64,000 nucleotides of DNA, from contig CAKZJX010000007.1 in the NCBI GenBank assembly GCA_937120535.1, positions 62,001-126,000 of the forward strand, in the 5' to 3' direction. Below are positions 24,328 through 31,117 of the stretch, piece by piece. Source of the DNA: an uncultured Anaerolineae bacterium (GTDB taxonomy: Bacteria; Chloroflexota; Anaerolineae; Anaerolineales; Villigracilaceae). The notes below the pieces were generated by a model. It saw only the letters and a list, made by a program, of their open reading frames with translations, did no database searches and had not been told where the DNA came from. A program made the translations under genes and the position numbers. Each line of letters starts with the position of its first letter. Within the stretch, counting starts at the first letter, position 1.

Positions 24328-24402
24328 TGGTGGAGCTGCGGGGAATCGAACCCCGAACTGCGCCTTGCAAGGGCGCTGTGTTCCCAATTATACCACAACC
24401 CC
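24328..24402 (-). tRNA. tRNA-Ala (UGC)
   Basis: A 7-bp acceptor stem GGGGTTG/CAGCTCC with two G-U pairs, a TTCGATT T-loop and anticodon loop CTTGCAA give anticodon UGC (GCA codons). Discriminator A and CCA are encoded. The D arm is compact. Confidence 0.9.
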
Positions 24403-24440
24403 AAAAATCTACATTGTTTTGTATATATTCAAAACGTTTG

Positions 24441-24514
24441 GGATGACCCACGGGATTTGAACCCATACTGCCAAGGTCACAACATAGAGTTCTAATCATT
24501 ACACTAAAGTCACC
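24441..24514 (-). tRNA. tRNA-His (GUG)
   Basis: 74 bases. Acceptor GGTGACT pairs with GGTCATC; anticodon loop TTGTGAC gives GUG. Discriminator is C, as expected for tRNA-His. The anticodon stem has one U-U mismatch. The base at -1 is U rather than the usual encoded G, and CCA is not encoded. Confidence 0.8.
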
Positions 24515-24525
24515 ACTAAGCGTTT

Positions 24526-24602
24526 TGGAACGGTTAGTCAGATTCGAACTGACACTTCGGATTTGGAAGACCCGCGTGCTAGCCGTTAAACACTATAACC
24601 GC
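24526..24602 (-). tRNA. tRNA-Gly (UCC)
   Basis: Acceptor GCGGTTA pairs with TAACCGT; anticodon loop CTTCCAA gives UCC. Discriminator U, as in bacterial tRNA-Gly, followed by encoded CCA. Confidence 0.9.
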
Positions 24603-24615
24603 ATTGAATATAACA

Positions 24616-24695
24616 GGATGGCTCCTACTTTTTGATTAAAGAGAGAAATCGAAACTCTCAACCAGTATATCTTAAAATAACTGCTGTAACCATCC
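24616..24695 (-). other. Degenerate tRNA-like element
   Basis: Ends GGATGGT and GCCATCC form a perfect 7-bp acceptor-like stem (with a terminal T-G). A GAGAG/CTCTC hairpin has a TTTCGATTT loop resembling a T arm but is followed by about 17 extra bases before the acceptor strand. No normal D or anticodon arm can be drawn. It sits in the array spacing of a tRNA, so it is probably a decayed tRNA or a tRNA-mimic. Confidence 0.35.
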
Positions 24696-24706
24696 TTAAA
24701 TTTTTG

Positions 24707-24777
24707 TCTCCGAAGAAGGAATCGAACCTTCGCCTCATGGCCCCAAACCACGCACGCTACCATTACACCACTCGGAG
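24707..24777 (-). tRNA. tRNA-Pro (UGG)
   Basis: 71 bases, acceptor CTCCGAG/TTCGGAG beginning with C as in tRNA-Pro, anticodon stem CGTGG/CCATG, loop TTTGGGG giving UGG. Discriminator A; CCA is not encoded. Confidence 0.9.
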
Positions 24778-24868
24778 TGATTTCCATTTTTCTACGGTGA
24801 CCGCTACCAACTCGCTACTGAGTTGTATCACAGTTAGTTGGATCACTGCATATGATACTTTTAATCAG

Positions 24869-24961
24869 TGGTGCGGTAGGTTGGATTCGAACCAACAGTG
24901 TTTACCACGAGGGACCGGATTTACAGTCCGGGGATGCACACGCCATAGCATCAACTACCGC
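24869..24961 (-). tRNA. tRNA-Tyr (GUA)
   Basis: 93 bases with a long variable arm, as bacterial tRNA-Tyr. Acceptor GCGGTAG/CTACCGC, anticodon stem CCGGA/TCCGG, loop CTGTAAA giving GUA. Discriminator A and CCA encoded. Confidence 0.92.
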
Positions 24962-24973
24962 ATCTTTGTCGTC

Positions 24974-25039
24974 ACCATTTCAAAACACAATATCGGTCCG
25001 GGATTCTAACCCATTTCTAATTTTGTGTTTTGAAATGGT
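24974..25039. repeat. 17-bp perfect inverted repeat overlapping tRNA-Leu 3' end
   Basis: Arms 24974-24990 and 25023-25039 are exact reverse complements around a 32-base loop. The right arm contains the CCA and discriminator of tRNA-Leu. The loop holds a GGGTTAGAATCCC segment like a T arm. It fills the spacer between tRNA-Tyr and tRNA-Leu and may direct processing or be a tRNA-derived relic. Confidence 0.85.
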
Positions 25040-25120
25040 GCCCCTAGCAGGGTTCGAACCTGCACTCCTTTCGGAAGCGGATTTTGAGTCCGCCGAGTCT
25101 ACCAGTTCCTCCATAGGGGC
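25036..25120 (-). tRNA. tRNA-Leu (CAA)
   Basis: 85 bases with a long variable arm. Acceptor GCCCCTA/TAGGGGC, anticodon stem GCGGA/TCCGC, loop CTCAAAA giving CAA (UUG codons). Discriminator A and CCA encoded. First tRNA after the array promoter. Confidence 0.92.
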
Positions 25121-25192
25121 AACAAAACAACCTCTAGACTTTTAAAGAACGTTTCGTCTCGGACGTTTGTTAACGTCCTCAACATGTATCCC

Positions 25193-25221
25193 ATTATATC
25201 AGAATTCTTCGCTGACAACAA
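25193..25221 (-). promoter_or_regulatory. Promoter of tRNA array, TTGTTG-N17-TATAAT
   Basis: Minus-strand TTGTTG (25216-25221) and TATAAT (25193-25198), 17-bp spacing, overlapping the end of the upstream gene. A 7-bp hairpin (GGACGTT stem) at about 25160-25177 lies between it and tRNA-Leu. Confidence 0.65.
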
Positions 25222-25486
25222 CTTCTTGCTGATTCTTGAAAAATTCTTTTTCCCCAATCACGTGTCGCTTTTCCTGAATCGTAAGTTTGCCGAAGAACTT
25301 ACGCGGGTTGCCACACAAGACACAATTGCTATTCCCACAGGTTACAGTATTTAGCTTATGAAGTCTATGCCCGACACGCTTACCTTTCAACCCCAGCCAC
25401 TTGGCGATCTTCATCTGTCTTGCGATATGGCGTTCATCGTTTGCAAGACGCTTGCTGTGTTTCAACCTTTGTTCTACATCGCTCAT
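25199..25486 (-). CDS. Small zinc-ribbon-like phage protein
   Basis: A 95-residue basic protein. The segment VTCGNSNCVLCGNPRKFFGK carries three cysteines in a C-x4-C-x2-C arrangement, and the N-terminal half is helical with RHIARQMKIAKWLG. Short proteins with this CGNxxCxxCGNPR pattern occur in many bacteria and phages with unknown function. TATAAT near 25527 upstream suggests its own promoter. Confidence 0.65.
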   Translation of the reverse strand: MSDVEQRLKHSKRLANDERHIARQMKIAKWLGLKGKRVGHRLHKLNTVTCGNSNCVLCGNPRKFFGKLTIQEKRHVIGEKEFFKNQQEVVVSEEF

Positions 25487-25621
25487 ATATCTTTCTCCTT
25501 GTACGTCGGAGACCCATTGAACCCTATTATAGGGGCAATTTTCGCTTCACAACAAAAACCATACGGGGTTCTTAGACATTCATTTGAACCACCAAGACCC
25601 ACACCCCATCCAATCTCTAAC

Positions 25622-26038
25622 CTAAATCTTTTCTACCTCGACACCTAGCTGCTGAAGAAACTTGATACCATCATCAGAACGATACTGATTTCTGTACCAT
25701 ACCTTCCTGAACCCTGACGTCTTGATGGCTTTGGCACATTCGACGCAAGGCGCATGGGTCACAAACAAATCCGCACCGAGAGCACTCTGACCGTCCCGTG
25801 CCATTTTGTAGATTGCGTTTTGTTCTGCATGAATGACCTCAGGCCTTGTTACAGTAGAACCGTCTTCATTCTGTGTCTCACAGACGTTATCAAACCCCGG
25901 CGGTGTGCCGTTGTAACCCACGCTAAGAATACGATGGTCTTTCACAGCAACAGCACCGACCTTGAGCCTTGTAGCGGTTGAAGTCTTGGCAACAACCTCT
26001 GCAATCTCAATGTAAAGGTCTACGAATTTCCGTTTCAT
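25622..26038 (-). CDS. dCMP deaminase
   Basis: Converts dCMP to dUMP, feeding thymidylate synthesis by ThyX. The 138-residue protein has the zinc motif VIHAEQNAI (His and catalytic Glu) and PCVECAKAI (two Cys), diagnostic of the ComE/dCMP deaminase family. It is near T4 Cd in function but shorter (T4 enzyme is 193 residues). Could deaminate other cytosine nucleotides. Confidence 0.9.
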   Translation of the reverse strand: MKRKFVDLYIEIAEVVAKTSTATRLKVGAVAVKDHRILSVGYNGTPPGFDNVCETQNEDGSTVTRPEVIHAEQNAIYKMARDGQSALGADLFVTHAPCVECAKAIKTSGFRKVWYRNQYRSDDGIKFLQQLGVEVEKI

Positions 26039-26082
26039 TAGGAATGTGCAAAATACGCAATTTTGTTCAAGATGACGGACAA

Positions 26083-26355
26083 TTAGGCGGTCAAGTCTTT
26101 TTCACGTTTTGTGGAGTCACTTTTTTGTTTTGGTGGAATCTTACGAAGCCATGATGCCGAAAAGTCTGCAAATTTTCCCGAGCCTCCAAATTCAGTCACC
26201 AAACCTTGACCTTCACATTGCCAGATTCGTCCAAACTCCGGATGCTCACCTTTCAATGCACGAACGGTGACGATCTTTCCTCGATTGGGACTATCTGTCC
26301 CGAAAGCGCCGCCGATTACTTCACATACATCACCTGTCTTGATTGGTTCTTGCAT
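26083..26355 (-). CDS. Small beta-rich protein, KOW-like
   Basis: A 90-residue protein starting MQEPIKTGDVCEVIGGAFGT, with KIVTVRALKG and a C-terminal basic tail (KREKDLTA). The GDVCEVIGG/GKIVTVRAL pattern looks like an SH3/KOW-type barrel found in many prophage proteins. Function unknown. It lies directly upstream of the dCMP deaminase in the same direction. Confidence 0.6.
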   Translation of the reverse strand: MQEPIKTGDVCEVIGGAFGTDSPNRGKIVTVRALKGEHPEFGRIWQCEGQGLVTEFGGSGKFADFSASWLRKIPPKQKSDSTKREKDLTA

Positions 26356-26391
26356 TTGTGTTTCTGTCCCTCATGCAAATACCTTTGTGAA

Positions 26392-26475
26392 TGGCACCCC
26401 CTGGAGGAATCGAACCTCGTGCCGTCCATCCTTCACTAAGGAACGGTTTAGAAGACCGTTGAAGGGACAGGGGGT
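26392..26475 (-). tRNA. Unusual tRNA-Arg (UCU) without normal D arm
   Basis: Acceptor ACCCCCT/AGGGGGT is perfect, the T arm GAGG-TTCGATT-CCTC is normal, discriminator G and CCA are encoded. Anticodon stem ACGGT/ACCGT with loop CTTCTAA gives UCU (AGA). Only 9 bases lie between the acceptor and anticodon stems, so no D arm fits, while the variable region is 23 bases with a TCCTT/AAGGA hairpin. Arms GTCC and GGAC can pair across the whole anticodon region. Possibly non-standard or inactive. Confidence 0.6.
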
Positions 26476-26558
26476 TTAATTTACAAAGGTATTCATACAA
26501 CTAAGTTTTATGATATTCGTTTCACCATAGACGCATTGTTCTTCTTACTATATCTTCT

Positions 26559-26855
26559 TTAAAACATTTGAGCAATCAAAGGCGTTTCATCGAGTTCTTC
26601 GACGATGTTGGAGTAGTTATTCTTAATGTATCGTTCCAACACCTTCTTCTTGGACTTACCATTAATAGACTTCACGTCGATAATAAAAGGATACATGCTT
26701 CTATCTTTGCGGTAAGCAGGTTCAAACTCATAGACATACCAAGTGTCTTCGGGACCTTCCCAACGAGACTTAGGAACAAACTTGTACTCAACCTTAACTG
26801 CTTTGTCGATCATTTTGTATTCAATGTGCTCCAATGCCTCTATTATGCGGCACAA
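26559..26855 (-). CDS. Uncharacterised protein
   Basis: Up to 98 residues from a TTG at 26855; an ATG at 26813 (MIDKAVKVEYKFVPKS) is an alternative start. Contains WYVYEFEPAYRK and a Lys-rich loop (SINGKSKKKVLERYIKNNYS). It follows the resolvase gene by 12 bases on the same strand. No family recognised. Confidence 0.5.
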   Translation of the reverse strand: MCRIIEALEHIEYKMIDKAVKVEYKFVPKSRWEGPEDTWYVYEFEPAYRKDRSMYPFIIDVKSINGKSKKKVLERYIKNNYSNIVEELDETPLIAQMF

Positions 26856-26867
26856 AAGTTGCTTTGT

Positions 26868-27404
26868 CTACAACCCCGTTCTTGCTATTGCGTAACTGTC
26901 TACTATATCATGCGCAGGGGAAGCAAGTTTGCTCATTTGCATCCATTTTACAATATCTATGCCTTCTTTGTCAAGTAGGGTTTGCACCATGGCTTCCTTG
27001 TTGGCGTTGCCCTTTCCTGTCCAGTGCTTCTTGACCGCCGTGGGTGCAATGATTTCAGGATGCAACCCAAACGACTTCTTGAGGTGATATTTCAACAAGC
27101 CAGCATTCTCTGCAATGTTGAACAACATGCTACCTCGTGCCCCGAAAGCGTAACCTTCTAGGATGATCTTAGAGCCAGCTTCCCAATGCTGTTGTATTTT
27201 CTCAACAGACCATTTTGCTAGGGTTTCATAGCGATCAACGTTATCTGCCCAGTCCTTTTGGATAAGCGTACCCTCATAATTCAGAGCCTTTACACAGACC
27301 TTCTTGTTTGCATTTGCAAAATAGAAAAAGGATGATTTGAAGTCATCCCCTAGAACGCAAATTGATGGACTGGTATAAGAATAGTCTATACCAAATATCT
27401 TCAT
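26868..27404 (-). CDS. RuvC-like Holliday junction resolvase
   Basis: A 178-residue RNase-H-fold nuclease. Acidic motifs are visible in order: GIDYSYTSP near the N-terminus, IILEGYAFGARG in the middle, and SPAHDIVDSYAIA at the C-terminus. A basic VKKHWTGKGNANKEAMVQ segment precedes the last motif, as in RuvC. Probably resolves branched replication DNA before packaging, replacing T4 endonuclease VII. It overlaps the next gene by four bases. Confidence 0.8.
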   Translation of the reverse strand: MKIFGIDYSYTSPSICVLGDDFKSSFFYFANANKKVCVKALNYEGTLIQKDWADNVDRYETLAKWSVEKIQQHWEAGSKIILEGYAFGARGSMLFNIAENAGLLKYHLKKSFGLHPEIIAPTAVKKHWTGKGNANKEAMVQTLLDKEGIDIVKWMQMSKLASPAHDIVDSYAIARTGL

Positions 27405-27733
27405 TTTTCTTTCAGTGATTCAGCAAGAAGCTCTCCCTTTTCGTCAAGAGACTCGGATGCTTCTTTCATCAGTCGATAGGCTTGGAACACAGCGACGTTA
27501 CGCCAATCGTCACCGTACTTTTCACGAAATTCTTCTTCACGTTGGAGAATAGCTTGTTTGAGTTTTTCGTATTCCTTGCGCACCCGAGCAGGGAATGAAT
27601 TCACATCTTTCTCAAAAAAGAATTCCACATATGAAGTATCATTCGGAGGCGTCCATGGTCCTGAAGTATAATCTTCATCTAACCCAAGTTCTCTTTTTAT
27701 ACGACGCAGATACACGAGTTTGTCTATTAACAT
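27401..27733 (-). CDS. Uncharacterised protein between primase and resolvase
   Basis: 110 residues from the ATG at 27733 (MLIDKLVYLRRIKREL), chosen because AAGGA lies 9 bases upstream. Helical, charged, with SGPWTPPNDTSYVEFFFEKD. It overlaps the 3' end of the primase gene by about 58 bases in another frame. Role unknown; position suggests a link to replication or recombination. Confidence 0.6.
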   Translation of the reverse strand: MLIDKLVYLRRIKRELGLDEDYTSGPWTPPNDTSYVEFFFEKDVNSFPARVRKEYEKLKQAILQREEEFREKYGDDWRNVAVFQAYRLMKEASESLDEKGELLAESLKEK

Positions 27734-28730
27734 CGGAATTAATCCTTTTCCATTTGGCATACTCCATCATTGCTCTAACATGATGGAAAGTTCTTTTCTT
27801 GATTAAGGCATTAACATCAATGCCGTCTTCCACCATTCTATTTATATCCTTTTGCTGAATGTCATTCGGAAAAATAACAACCCTTTCATTTTGCCGAATT
27901 GCATTAGCCATGTATCTGCAAATATTCACATTACGAGGTTCGTTGTCCCAAATATGAATTGCATTCTTGATACCAAGATTGTATTTCTGATATGCCAGAA
28001 GGTTTGCGTCCAATGTTGCAATGCAATTGTCTAGGAACAATGAATCAATGGCGCCCTCAACTACATAAACAGGTTTTGTGTAATCCAGATCACCCAAACC
28101 AAATATCTTGGGATAGCTCTCGTCAATCTTCAGTGTAATATAGCGAAGCTCTGAACTTTTGAAAGCACGGGCAATCAGAATCTTAAGGTTGCCAAATTTA
28201 TCTGTTTCTGTCAAGATGATTCGAGGGTCGGCCGGGACTGTTTGCTCGAGACCAATCTTCTCAACAAAATCACGAAAGTTAGATGTGTACCAAAACTTCT
28301 TGTATTTCTCTTTAGGAATTTTGCGTGACTTCAGATATTCAACAGCAGGGTGAATCTTGGACAGCTCTGATATTGGAGTAAGATATTTCGTCCAATCTTT
28401 GAGTTCTTCTGGCTCTTGTTTCTTTTCCTCAACCTTAGATTCTTCTCGTTCGCCTTTGAACGATTCGAGTACATACTCCTTATAGAGTCTCGGGTTTAGG
28501 AATTTCAGGAACGTCTTGAATTTGTGATTCTCTCCGCAATTGTGACACTGAAACGACAACAGACCCGTCTTGTCCTTGTATATGTAGCCACGCGCCTTTG
28601 CTTCGCTCTTTTCAGAGTCGCCGCAATACGGACAACGGAAATTCCACAACAGATTGCCCTTTTGCTTAAAGCGATCTAATTGTGAAGCTACAAACGATAA
28701 GAACTTTTGCTGAATGTAAAGATGTTCCAA
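27675..28730 (-). CDS. 61: DNA primase (T4 gp61-like)
   Basis: Makes RNA primers for the lagging strand with the phage helicase. The 351-residue length fits T4 gp61 (342). An N-terminal zinc site (CPYCGDSEKS, then CHNCGEN) is followed by a TOPRIM-like region (YVVEGAIDSLFLDN and HIWDNEPRN). These are the DnaG-type features of gp61. It lies in the minus-strand replication block with the RuvC-like resolvase downstream. Confidence 0.92.
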   Translation of the reverse strand: MEHLYIQQKFLSFVASQLDRFKQKGNLLWNFRCPYCGDSEKSEAKARGYIYKDKTGLLSFQCHNCGENHKFKTFLKFLNPRLYKEYVLESFKGEREESKVEEKKQEPEELKDWTKYLTPISELSKIHPAVEYLKSRKIPKEKYKKFWYTSNFRDFVEKIGLEQTVPADPRIILTETDKFGNLKILIARAFKSSELRYITLKIDESYPKIFGLGDLDYTKPVYVVEGAIDSLFLDNCIATLDANLLAYQKYNLGIKNAIHIWDNEPRNVNICRYMANAIRQNERVVIFPNDIQQKDINRMVEDGIDVNALIKKRTFHHVRAMMEYAKWKRINSDVNRQTRVSASYKKRTWVR

Positions 28731-28764
28731 GGTTCGCTACTCCTACATGAACCTTGAGAATACA

Positions 28765-29232
28765 TCATTTTTCCTTGTCTGTCAAGGTCTCTTCTTCTTC
28801 TTCTTTCCTTTTGCGACGAACCATGCCTAAGGGCTTAGGTGAGTCTGTTGAAACAGCAGAGCCTGTCACGTTGGTTGGTGTTTCCTCATGCATGTTGAAG
28901 ATTGCTTCCTCAATCATTGCCCATTCACGTTCAGAAATATCTAGCTCTTTCAAACCTTCTTTCAATAGCAACAATGATGCGGTGGCTGCCGCAAGCCATG
29001 ATTTGCCGCCTGGAACCGTTCCAAGCAAACGCTTCAGGTTGAACACTATTCGGTGCAAATATGTGAATGAATCTTTCTCTTCAGATGTTTTCAAGTCTCT
29101 GAAACGACGAAGGCGTTTGCCGTCCTTGTCGATTATACCAAACTTGAAAGCTTCTTGCTGTTCCCAAGGGGTAGTTAGAAGTTTGATGATTCTTAAGGCG
29201 TATATAAAGTCGCCCATTCTTGTAATGTTCAT
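28765..29232 (-). CDS. Conserved myovirus protein, function unknown
   Basis: A 155-residue protein starting MNITRMGDFIYALRIIKLLT. It contains FKFGIIDKDGKRLRR and a GTVPGGKSWLAAATASLLLL helix, followed by an acidic/basic tail. I recognise the pattern from other T4-like and marine phages, without a known role. It overlaps the next upstream gene by four bases, in an operon of short genes from 30900 to 28765. Confidence 0.6.
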   Translation of the reverse strand: MNITRMGDFIYALRIIKLLTTPWEQQEAFKFGIIDKDGKRLRRFRDLKTSEEKDSFTYLHRIVFNLKRLLGTVPGGKSWLAAATASLLLLKEGLKELDISEREWAMIEEAIFNMHEETPTNVTGSAVSTDSPKPLGMVRRKRKEEEEETLTDKEK

Positions 29233-29618
29233 AATTCCAAATCTTTGAGAATTATTTTTTGAAATGACTTGTTGATTCGTGTCGGATCAAATTTGATTTT
29301 TAGATTGGGGTTGACAACCACATGGCTCTCAATACCCCAAACCGTATTTAGAAACGTCATCACTAAATCATGGTTGTTAGGATGTGACAGAAGAAATAAA
29401 CTCTTTGCTACAAACTCCACACCGAAGCAATTACATGCAATAATAAAATTATTGAAAACAAGACGAGTAGAAAACCTTCCAGTCTCGGAAAATTTTTCAA
29501 TTTTCCCCGCGACTCTTTTGATAAGCGCAAGGTCTTGTTCAAATTCTTCATCCGAGAAAACGGGATTTCTATATAATTTCGCCGCTGTCAGCTTGTAACT
29601 GCTTAGAGTGATTTGCAT
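29229..29618 (-). CDS. Uncharacterised small protein
   Basis: A 129-residue protein (MQITLSSYKLTAAKLYRNPV). The middle is helical and Phe-rich (RLVFNNFIIACNCFGVEFVA). No motif recognised. It overlaps the stop of the upstream acidic gene by one base and the start of the next by four, so it is translated as part of the operon. Confidence 0.6.
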   Translation of the reverse strand: MQITLSSYKLTAAKLYRNPVFSDEEFEQDLALIKRVAGKIEKFSETGRFSTRLVFNNFIIACNCFGVEFVAKSLFLLSHPNNHDLVMTFLNTVWGIESHVVVNPNLKIKFDPTRINKSFQKIILKDLEL

Positions 29619-30013
29619 TATTCTTTGTCTAGTTCCTCGAAGTATTCGTCATCCATTTCCGTTTCCCAAACGTATTGGAGCTCCATATCAATCTCATATT
29701 CACCATCCTCAGAGTCTCGGTAATAGGTGACAACCAAATTGTATTCGCTTTGGTCACCTTCCTTATAGACTGGGATAATGAAACTAATTGCTTCTTGGGC
29801 TGAAGAATCTTCCAAATTGATGCGAATATTTTCCACATCGTCATAATTCAAATACAACCCCTTTGACCTCAACAATGAGTCGGCATGCTCGATAAACTTA
29901 ATGACCTCACCATAATCAGTGAATGTCTTTTCACAGAAAATGGTTAGTTGGTCATTGATGGCGTCTAGTTCGTCACTGAAATCATCATCAAGATCATAGG
30001 TTTCATGCAACAT
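29618..30013 (-). CDS. Acidic small protein
   Basis: 131 residues from the ATG at 30013 (MLHETYDLDDDFSDEL), preceded by GAGGT with 4-base spacing; longer starts lack a ribosome site. Strongly acidic throughout (many Asp/Glu), ending EYFEELDKE. Highly acidic phage proteins can be DNA mimics, but nothing here proves that. Overlaps the upstream gene by 11 bases. Confidence 0.6.
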   Translation of the reverse strand: MLHETYDLDDDFSDELDAINDQLTIFCEKTFTDYGEVIKFIEHADSLLRSKGLYLNYDDVENIRINLEDSSAQEAISFIIPVYKEGDQSEYNLVVTYYRDSEDGEYEIDMELQYVWETEMDDEYFEELDKE

Positions 30014-30314
30014 TTTTACCTCTACCTCTACGCTTAGCCTTTGGTGCTTCTTCTGCAATTACTTCTACGGGTTGTTCGTCTGCAATGGCGGCTTCCCCTT
30101 GGACTGTTTCATCAATCACGGCATCTTCCACGACTTCTGAAATCACGGCTTCAGCAGTAGGGACCTCGACCAATTGTTCTTCGACTTTGGGAAGAGGTTT
30201 AACACCGCCACGAACTGAAACAAGCAATTCGCCTGTTACTGGATGACGCCAGCCACGGTCGCTCGGCACAGCATCGGGGCACCAGCTTGGCGGAAAATTA
30301 ACAATATTCCTCAT
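30003..30314 (-). CDS. Conserved small phage protein (PPSWCPDAVP type)
   Basis: A 103-residue protein. The N-terminal 35 residues (PPSWCPDAVPSDRGWRHP, VTGELLVSVRGG) look like a small folded motif seen in other T4-like phages. The rest is an acidic linker rich in Val/Glu ending in a basic KAKRRGRGK tail. Function unknown; perhaps virion-associated. Confidence 0.6.
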   Translation of the reverse strand: MRNIVNFPPSWCPDAVPSDRGWRHPVTGELLVSVRGGVKPLPKVEEQLVEVPTAEAVISEVVEDAVIDETVQGEAAIADEQPVEVIAEEAPKAKRRGRGKNVA

Positions 30315-30900
30315 TTAGCATATCTCCTAGAAAGTTTTCCAATAGTTCATCCAATTCTTCGTTTAGGACGTCCTGTAGTAATTTATACAATTCTTGGGTG
30401 TCCTTTTCCGATGCTTTCTTAGGCATGCCTTTTCTGAATGATGCATAATCACCCACCTTGACAAAACCTCTCATCTTGGAAGCACTCATGCCTGTTGCAT
30501 CATCGGCGTCAGGGTCGCGTTCGCCTGCGCTAATCAATTCAACAACATCAAAGCGTGTCTTGTTACGTTCGGCTATGTCTTTGTAACCTTCCATTCGGTC
30601 AGAGCCAGCAAAGAAGTAAACTTCTTTGAATCCGTTGTTTGCAATCCAAGTGAATGCATTGATAGGTGTCTTGACATTTGGATCATCCACAAATGTCACT
30701 TCAGGAAAGAACTTCTTTGCCATTTTGATTTTCACATCAAACGGCAAAGGGTTCTTTTTCTTATCAACGGTTCTAGACAGGAACAATACAGGCATGCCAC
30801 CTATCTTCTTAGCATGTGCAACCAATTTGTCTATAAGTAACTGATGACCTGATGTTGGTGGATTCATCCTACCAAAGGCAAATACAATCTTATCTTTCAT
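30298..30900 (-). CDS. Nucleotidyltransferase (cytidylyltransferase/NMNAT fold)
   Basis: 200 residues from the ATG at 30900. It starts MKDKIVFAFGRMNPPTSGHQ, the GxxxPxxxGH signature of the adenylyl/cytidylyltransferase superfamily, and later has SASKMRGF in place of the ISSTxxR motif. It may act in NAD synthesis. An ATG at 30933 is rejected because the late promoter box is only a few bases upstream, so transcripts would begin after it. A helical acidic C-terminus (residues about 160-200) is an extra. Confidence 0.7.
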   Translation of the reverse strand: MKDKIVFAFGRMNPPTSGHQLLIDKLVAHAKKIGGMPVLFLSRTVDKKKNPLPFDVKIKMAKKFFPEVTFVDDPNVKTPINAFTWIANNGFKEVYFFAGSDRMEGYKDIAERNKTRFDVVELISAGERDPDADDATGMSASKMRGFVKVGDYASFRKGMPKKASEKDTQELYKLLQDVLNEELDELLENFLGDMLNEEYC

Positions 30901-30934
30901 TAGTGTTATCCAGTCATGGTTGATGTTTTTCATT

Positions 30935-30942
30935 TATTTATC
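30935..30942 (-). promoter_or_regulatory. Late promoter box GATAAATA
   Basis: Minus-strand GATAAATA upstream of the nucleotidyltransferase operon. The predicted start site falls between the two candidate ATGs and so supports the start at 30900. Confidence 0.6.
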
Positions 30943-30962
30943 AATGGTCCCCTTATGTCACC

Positions 30963-31009
30963 TAATATATCATCCCCACCCCATCCCCCATTGATAATCT
31001 GCTATAGTT
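30963..31009 (+). repeat. Duplicated promoter-region element, copy A
   Basis: A 47-base C-rich segment ending TTGATAATCTGCTATAGTT, matched by 63764-63809 with only one inserted C. Further 3' both copies share AATCAACAAGTTAA and AGATCG. Copy A precedes gp55, copy B the second tube-like gene, both on the plus strand. Likely a specialised promoter or regulator site. Confidence 0.85.
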
Positions 31010-31117
31010 TGAAAATTCTTCAATAAAATCAACAAGTTAACTTAGATCGTGCTGTGACTTGATATTGTTTGAAACATGCCTTATAATAAGACATCTCGAA
31101 TAAGAACAGGAGTTAGT

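Noticed and set aside
24793-24840. An extra tRNA between tRNA-Pro and tRNA-Tyr
   Set aside because: The stretch has a CAACTC/GAGTTG hairpin and a D-arm-like piece, but no acceptor stem or anticodon arm can be drawn.
27837-27844. TATAAATA on the minus strand inside the primase gene
   Set aside because: It lies within coding sequence with no late gene start shortly downstream in a sensible position; probably chance.
30901-30933. Upstream ATG for the nucleotidyltransferase
   Set aside because: The late promoter box ends a few bases before it, so the predicted transcript would begin after this ATG; the conserved fold also starts at 30900.
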